A stretch of 11,525 bases of DNA from Myxococcales bacterium (lineage in GTDB: Bacteria > Myxococcota_A > UBA9160 > SMWR01). The notes under the pieces are model-generated. The model searched no databases. It was not told the DNA's origin and was given only the letters and a program-made list of their open reading frames with translations. Shown one piece after another: positions 8,057-11,525 of this stretch; the stretch's first letter is position 1, and each line of letters opens with the position of its first letter. Position numbers and translations under genes: made by a program. The stretch spans positions 1 through 11,525 of the forward strand of contig JACZXC010000047.1 of assembly GCA_022571825.1 (NCBI GenBank), given 5' to 3'.

Positions 8057-8153
8057 GCTGTGCCTCGGTCGCTCAAGGCGCCTCGCCCATCTGGAGTGTA
8101 TCGTCGCCGGAGGTATCTGCCGCGTACCCAAGCGACTCGGAAGGAGGCGGCAC
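8057..8153. promoter_or_regulatory. divergent promoter region between cysE and the thioesterase
   Basis: The 97-bp gap must hold start signals for both divergent genes. The thioesterase Shine-Dalgarno sequence AAGGAGG is at 8141-8147. I see no convincing paired -35/-10 hexamers on either strand, only weak TATC/GATAC-like elements around 8099-8117. The assignment rests on gene orientation rather than on a recognised motif. Confidence 0.4.
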
Positions 8154-9017
8154 GTGCAACCGGCCCTCGACGCCCTGCTCTCGCTGCTGGATCTCGAGAA
8201 CCTCGATCTCAACCTGTTTCGCGGGCGCAGCCCAGAGGGGTGGTCCCAGCGGGTGTTCGGGGGGCAGGTATTGGGCCAGTCCCTGGTGGCGGCGGGTCGC
8301 ACGGTCGAGGACCGAGACGCTCACTCCTTCCACTCCTATTTTTTGCGTGCCGGGGATCCGACCCGTCCCATCGTCTATCAGGTCGACCGCATTCGCGACG
8401 GCCGCTCGTTTACCACGCGTCGGGTCACCGCGATCCAGGCGGGTCGTGCGATCTTCCACCTGGAGGTCTCCTTCCAAAAGTCCGAGAAGGGACACGAGCA
8501 CCAGGATGCGATGCCGGAGGTGCCCGGTCCCGAAACCCTGCCCAACGAGAATGACCAGATGCGCGCATTCGCCGCTGACCTTCCCGAGGTGGACCGGGAA
8601 TGGTTCGAACGCGACCGTCCGATCGAGCTCCGCTTCATCACCGACTACAACCCCTTTGCGCCGGGAACGCGGCCGCCCAGGCTTCTGGTCTGGGTGCGAG
8701 CCGACGGGACCCTTCCGGATTCGCTGCGCGTGCATCAGTGTGTCTTGGCGTACGCCTCGGACCTGACCCTCCTGGACAGCGCGCTGTTTCCCCACAACGT
8801 CTCGTGGACCGACCCCAGCCAGCAGGTGGCCTCCCTGGATCACGCGATGTGGTTTCACCGACCGTTTCGCGCGGACCAATGGCTCCTCTACGTCCAGGAG
8901 AGCACCGCCGCCGCCGGTGCCCGGGGATTCAGCACCGGAAGGCTCTTCACCCGCGAGGGCAGCCTCGTGGCTTCGGTGGCCCAGGAGGGACTGATCCGGC
9001 CGATTCAGGGCGTCTAG
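8154..9017 (+). CDS. tesB: acyl-CoA thioesterase II (TesB family)
   Basis: This double-hotdog enzyme hydrolyses acyl-CoA to free fatty acid and CoA. The GTG at 8154 is chosen because a perfect AAGGAGG (8141-8147) sits 6 nt upstream and the product then begins VQPALDALLSLLDLENLDL, which matches the TesB N-terminus. The frame is open much further upstream, but that part is antisense to cysE. The 287 residues compare with 286 in E. coli TesB. Motifs are FRGRSPEGWSQRVFGGQVLG (about 22-41), HSFHSYFLRAGDP (about 57-69), FNPFAPG-like YNPFAPG, and SLDHAMWFHRPFRADQWLLY (227-246). The catalytic-type residues D203 and Q277 are present, and S227 stands where E. coli has T228, a conservative change. It diverges from cysE and is followed 89 bp later by the MAPEG gene on the same strand. 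Confidence 0.93.
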   Translation: MQPALDALLSLLDLENLDLNLFRGRSPEGWSQRVFGGQVLGQSLVAAGRTVEDRDAHSFHSYFLRAGDPTRPIVYQVDRIRDGRSFTTRRVTAIQAGRAIFHLEVSFQKSEKGHEHQDAMPEVPGPETLPNENDQMRAFAADLPEVDREWFERDRPIELRFITDYNPFAPGTRPPRLLVWVRADGTLPDSLRVHQCVLAYASDLTLLDSALFPHNVSWTDPSQQVASLDHAMWFHRPFRADQWLLYVQESTAAAGARGFSTGRLFTREGSLVASVAQEGLIRPIQGV

Positions 9018-9106
9018 CCCCGCAGCCCAACGGCGTTGTCTTTCGACGCCCAAGAGTGGTAAGAGGCCATTGGAGAGGAGTGGTTCGGGGGGCACAAGGA
9101 GGACCT

Positions 9107-9490
9107 ATGGAGTTGATTGCGATCGTCGTCGCCCTGGCCTTGATGCAGTACATGTACTTCGCTGTGTTGTGCGGACAGGCTCGCGGGCGCTTCCACGTCG
9201 CGGCCCCGTCGACTAGCGGAAACCCCGCCTTCGAGCGGCAGTTTCGCGTACAGGCCAATACCGTCGAACAGCTGGTGATCTTTCTTCCCGCCCTGTTCCT
9301 GTTCGCCACCTTTGTCAGCGAACCGATCGCTGCGGGCGTCGGCCTGATCTTCGTGCTGGGGCGCGGCCTCTACGCCCACGGCTACGCCATCGATCCCTCC
9401 CGGCGGGGTCCGGGCTTTCTGCTCACTTTCGTCTCGAATGGAATCCTGCTGGCGGGGGGCTTGATCGGGGCGATCGTTTCCCTGATCTGA
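9107..9490 (+). CDS. MAPEG-family integral membrane protein
   Basis: This 127-aa protein is almost entirely hydrophobic and has about four transmembrane helices: about 2-20, 55-78, 78-95 and 108-126. The MAPEG family (membrane-associated proteins in eicosanoid and glutathione metabolism) is indicated by FERQFRVQANTVEQLVIFLP (44-63), which matches the conserved helix-2 E-R-x-x-R-x-x-x-N-x-x-E pattern, and by the size. Members are trimeric membrane enzymes that often use glutathione, but many bacterial ones are uncharacterised, so no reaction is assigned. AAGGAGG at 9096-9102 lies 4 nt before the ATG, which favours this start over an in-frame GTG at 9080. The gene shares direction with the thioesterase 89 bp upstream and may be co-transcribed. 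It is not an efflux component, and no glutathione biosynthesis gene is near. Confidence 0.85.
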   Translation: MELIAIVVALALMQYMYFAVLCGQARGRFHVAAPSTSGNPAFERQFRVQANTVEQLVIFLPALFLFATFVSEPIAAGVGLIFVLGRGLYAHGYAIDPSRRGPGFLLTFVSNGILLAGGLIGAIVSLI

Positions 9491-9497
9491 CCGGCGG

Positions 9498-9527
9498 TTT
9501 CCACGGGACCCGAGGCCGGCTTATACT
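9498..9527 (+). promoter_or_regulatory. possible sigma70 promoter of pckG
   Basis: TTTCCA (9498-9503) and TATACT (9522-9527) match the sigma70 -35 and -10 elements at 4/6 and 5/6 positions with an 18-nt spacer. They lie in the leader just after the MAPEG stop. The -10 is the most AT-rich hexamer in an otherwise GC-rich gap. It would give a leader of about 80 nt before the pckG ATG. The -35 match is ordinary and could be chance. Confidence 0.4.
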
Positions 9528-9584
9528 GAACTGCCTTCGCGGTGTTCGGTGCGGCGCCGAGGGCCGGCTTCGAAACGAACTGCC
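9512..9584 (+). repeat. imperfect direct repeat in the pckG leader
   Basis: GGCCGGCTT-N5-GAACTGCC (9514-9535) recurs as GGCCGGCTT-N6-GAACTGCC (9562-9584), offset by 48-49 bp. The first copy contains the candidate -10 hexamer between its two arms. Both arms are exact. It could be paired operator sites or a small duplication; no known regulator motif is recognised. Confidence 0.55.
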
Positions 9585-9615
9585 CACCGCGGCGAGAGGA
9601 AACCAGGCAGCGGGC

Positions 9616-11394
9616 ATGAAGAAGAACGAGAAACTCCTCGGCTGGGTGAAACGGGTCGAGGCGATGTGCCAACCGGATCGGGTGCGGTGGTGCGACGGCT
9701 CCCAGGGCGAGTACGATGAAATGATCCGGCTGATGCTCCAGAGCGGCACCGCCCGAAAGCTCGCCGAGAGCAAGCGGCCCAACAGCTACCTGATCTGGTC
9801 CGACCCCGCCGACGTAGCCCGTGTGGAGGACCGCACCTTCATCTGCTCCGAGCGCGAGGAGGACGCCGGCCCCAACAACAACTGGCGGGCCCCCGGGTCG
9901 ATGCGGGAGACGCTGACTGGATGCTTCACGGGCTCGATGAAGGGCCGGACGATGTACGTGATCCCCTTCAGCATGGGCCCAGTGGGATCGCGCATCGCCC
10001 AGATTGGCGTCCAGATCACCGATTCGCCCTATGTGGTGGCCAACATGCGAATCATGACTCGCATGGGCCAGAAGGTCCTCGACGTTCTGGGCAATTCCGT
10101 CTTTGTGCCGTGCCTGCATTCCGTCGGCGCCCCCCTGCAAAAGGGGCAGCGAGACGTCCCCTGGCCCTGCAACGGCGAAAATAAGTACATCGTCCACTTT
10201 CCGGAAACCCGCGAGATCTGGTCCTACGGTTCCGGTTACGGCGGCAACGCCCTGCTCGGCAAGAAATGTTTTGCTCTTCGCATCGCGTCGGTCATGGCCC
10301 GGGATGAGGGCTGGTTGGCGGAGCACATGCTGATTCTCAAGATGACGAACCCCGAGGGTAAGGCGCGCTTCATATGCGGCGCCTTTCCCAGCGCGTGCGG
10401 CAAGACGAACCTCGCCATGTTGAATCCGACCATCGATGGATGGAAGGTCGAGTGCATTGGCGATGACATCGCGTGGATGAAGTTCGGCGAGGACGGGCGG
10501 CTCTACGCCATCAACCCCGAGGCCGGATTCTTTGGCGTCGCGCCGGGCACGAGCATGCGCTCGAACCCCAACGCCATGGCGAGCTTCCAGGAGAACAGTC
10601 TCTTCACCAACTGCGCGCTCACTCCGGATGGCGACGTCTGGTGGGAGGAGATGACCGACGAGCTTCCCCCTCGCCTGACCGACTGGAGGGGCAACGACTG
10701 GACGCCGAAGAGCGGATCCCCCGCTTCTCACCCGAACGCCCGCTTCACCGCGCCGGCGAGCCAGTGTCCCGTGATCGCGCCCGAGTGGGAGGATCCCCGG
10801 GGCGTTCCCATCAGCGCCATTCTGTTTGGCGGCCGGCGGGCGACGGTGGTTCCCCTGGTCAATGAAGCCCGCGACTGGCAGCATGGAACCTTCCTCGGAT
10901 CGATCATGGGGAGTGAGAAGACCGCCGCCGCCGCCGGCGAGGTGGGCGAGCTGCGCTTGGATCCGATGGCCATGCTGCCGTTCTGTGGCTACAACATGGC
11001 CGACTACTGGGCGCACTGGCTGTCATTTACCGATCGCGCCAGCAATCTGCCACTTATTTACCATGTTAATTGGTTCAGAAAAGATGCGGACGGCAAATTT
11101 ATGTGGCCCGGATTTGGCGATAACATGCGTGTTATTGAATGGATCACCAAGCGCTGTAAAGGCGAAGTTGGTGTGACTGAAACCGCCATCGGCGGCTTGC
11201 CACATCCGGCAGACATCAATGTCAACGGGCTTGATACGGATCTCGCAACCCTTGAGGCCTTACTCGATGTTGATCGTGAGGCCTGGTCTGAGGAAATGGA
11301 ACAAATCAGGAAGTATCTTGAGGGCTATGGTGATCGCTTGCCTACTCAGATGATCGTGGAGTTGGATAAGGTTGTTGCCGCATTGGCAGATTGA
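9616..11394 (+). CDS. pckG: phosphoenolpyruvate carboxykinase (GTP), compositionally chimeric
   Basis: This 592-aa cytosolic enzyme interconverts oxaloacetate + GTP and PEP + CO2 + GDP in gluconeogenesis/anaplerosis; about 600 aa is normal. Visible motifs are SYGSGYGGNALLGKKC (203-218, metal-ligand K217), H237, the P-loop GAFPSACGKTNLAML (255-269) with mobile-loop C261, the metal-binding GDDIAW (282-287, D284), and the guanine-pocket segment NWFRKDADGKFMWPGFGDN (485-503) with F487, F495 and F500. The ATG at 9616 has only a weak, distant AGAGGA upstream. Codon use shifts sharply after codon 469 (about 11,022): hand-counted GC3 is about 84% over the preceding 134 codons and about 51% over the last 123. 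The frame is unbroken and both parts are convincing PckG. The gene may be a natural mosaic or an assembly chimera. It is followed by a strong hairpin terminator. Confidence 0.93.
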   Translation: MKKNEKLLGWVKRVEAMCQPDRVRWCDGSQGEYDEMIRLMLQSGTARKLAESKRPNSYLIWSDPADVARVEDRTFICSEREEDAGPNNNWRAPGSMRETLTGCFTGSMKGRTMYVIPFSMGPVGSRIAQIGVQITDSPYVVANMRIMTRMGQKVLDVLGNSVFVPCLHSVGAPLQKGQRDVPWPCNGENKYIVHFPETREIWSYGSGYGGNALLGKKCFALRIASVMARDEGWLAEHMLILKMTNPEGKARFICGAFPSACGKTNLAMLNPTIDGWKVECIGDDIAWMKFGEDGRLYAINPEAGFFGVAPGTSMRSNPNAMASFQENSLFTNCALTPDGDVWWEEMTDELPPRLTDWRGNDWTPKSGSPASHPNARFTAPASQCPVIAPEWEDPRGVPISAILFGGRRATVVPLVNEARDWQHGTFLGSIMGSEKTAAAAGEVGELRLDPMAMLPFCGYNMADYWAHWLSFTDRASNLPLIYHVNWFRKDADGKFMWPGFGDNMRVIEWITKRCKGEVGVTETAIGGLPHPADINVNGLDTDLATLEALLDVDREAWSEEMEQIRKYLEGYGDRLPTQMIVELDKVVAALAD

Positions 11395-11413
11395 GAAAGC
11401 GAACCTTAAAAAA

Positions 11414-11453
11414 CAGGCTTGCTGCAAAACGGACAGCAAGCTTGCATTATTTT
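11414..11453 (+). terminator. intrinsic terminator after pckG, possibly bidirectional
   Basis: CAGGCTTGCTG (11414-11424) pairs with CAGCAAGCTTG (11434-11444) as an 11-bp stem with one G-U pair and a 9-nt loop. CATTATTTT follows on the + strand. An A-tract (11408-11413) precedes the stem and would be the T-tract for transcription from the right. It begins 20 nt after the pckG stop and fits a rho-independent terminator; it belongs to the lower-GC block. Confidence 0.8.
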
Positions 11454-11524
11454 ACATATCGTAAAGGATGGCTCTCTTGAGTACTGCCCTGGCTGCCTAC
11501 CAGGTAGCAGTCAACGCCAGGAAT
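11447..11524 (-). CDS. possible 3' end of a convergent gene (uncertain)
   Basis: On the minus strand a frame is open from the window's right edge to a TAA at 11447-11449, reading ...SHPLRYVK at its C-terminus (about 25 residues visible). Its stop lies against the terminator, whose upstream A-tract would serve leftward transcription. The same stretch is also open on the + strand from an ATG at 11468 (MALLSTALAAYQVAVNARN) to the edge, without a properly spaced ribosome binding site. The fragment is too short to choose between them, and no family is recognised. Confidence 0.2.
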   Translation of the reverse strand: MPGVDCYLVGSQGSTQESHPLRYVK

Positions 11525-11525
11525 G

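Noticed and set aside
7218..8153. Long N-terminal extension of the thioesterase frame
   Set aside because: TesB homology begins just after the GTG at 8154, which has a perfect Shine-Dalgarno sequence; the upstream part is antisense to cysE and the ICL-family gene.
8057..8302. 82-codon N-terminal extension of cysE
   Set aside because: The extension is Arg/Ser-rich noise, overlaps the divergent tesB coding region and does not resemble the SAT N-terminus; the ATG at 8056 fits the family.
7022..8554. 510-codon + strand open frame across the minus-strand enzyme genes and thioesterase start
   Set aside because: It is out of frame with all recognised proteins and compositionally biased (Arg/Gly/Asp); cysE, the ICL-family gene and tesB account for it.
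9463..9487. Hairpin GATCGGGG...CCCTGATC at the end of the MAPEG gene
   Set aside because: It lies within coding sequence and has no T-tract, so a terminator is not supported.
9382..11016. Antisense open frame of 544 codons opposite the MAPEG gene and pckG
   Set aside because: It is a GC-driven shadow of pckG without domains. Its only value is that it starts where the composition shift occurs.
1..11525. Search for defence systems, CRISPR arrays, insertion sequences or phage genes
   Set aside because: No spaced repeats, transposase motifs, terminal inverted repeats or integrase signatures were seen; every large region is explained by efflux or metabolic genes.

Overview
The window is dense, high-GC coding DNA, probably from an uncultured Gram-negative bacterium. 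The outer-membrane factor and RND pump require an outer membrane. Third codon positions are strongly GC-biased, with about 84% GC3 by hand count in the middle of the last gene. The gene set (GTP-dependent PEP carboxykinase, short serine acetyltransferase, TesB, MAPEG protein, ICL/PEP-mutase enzyme) does not fix a phylum. A high-GC proteobacterial or deltaproteobacterial-grade lineage is a guess.

Region 1 (1-6135, + strand) is a heavy-metal efflux operon. It runs from a 5'-truncated CzcC-type outer-membrane factor to a CzcB-type periplasmic adaptor (4-nt overlap), a CzcA/CusA-type RND pump (3-nt gap) and a secreted protein (30-nt gap) that joins a helical domain to a type-1 copper cupredoxin. 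The adaptor is unusual: it appears to lack the alpha-helical hairpin between its two lipoyl halves and it carries a C-terminal membrane helix. The pump should take metal ions from the periplasm or inner membrane and pass them to the outer-membrane channel. The cupredoxin suggests that copper is involved, but the pump does not show a clear Cu(I) methionine triad.

Region 2 (6207-8056, - strand) converges on the operon. In transcription order it holds cysE (serine O-acetyltransferase), an isocitrate lyase/PEP mutase-family enzyme 15 nt later, and a 72-aa two-helix membrane protein. Region 3 (8154-9490, + strand) diverges from cysE and holds a TesB-type acyl-CoA thioesterase and a MAPEG-family membrane protein. 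The genes of regions 2 and 3 look like ordinary metabolism: cysteine synthesis, a C-C lyase, acyl-CoA turnover and a glutathione-type membrane enzyme.

Region 4 (9491-11525) holds the pckG leader with an imperfect 48-bp-spaced direct repeat and a possible sigma70 promoter, then GTP-type PEP carboxykinase, then a strong hairpin terminator. Codon usage changes abruptly within pckG near 11,020, from about 84% to about 51% GC3, with the reading frame and all family motifs intact. Everything from there to the window end looks like a different genome. This is either a recombinant gene or, more simply, a chimeric contig joined in conserved sequence. It is the strongest anomaly in the window. No phage, CRISPR, transposon, rRNA or tRNA was found.
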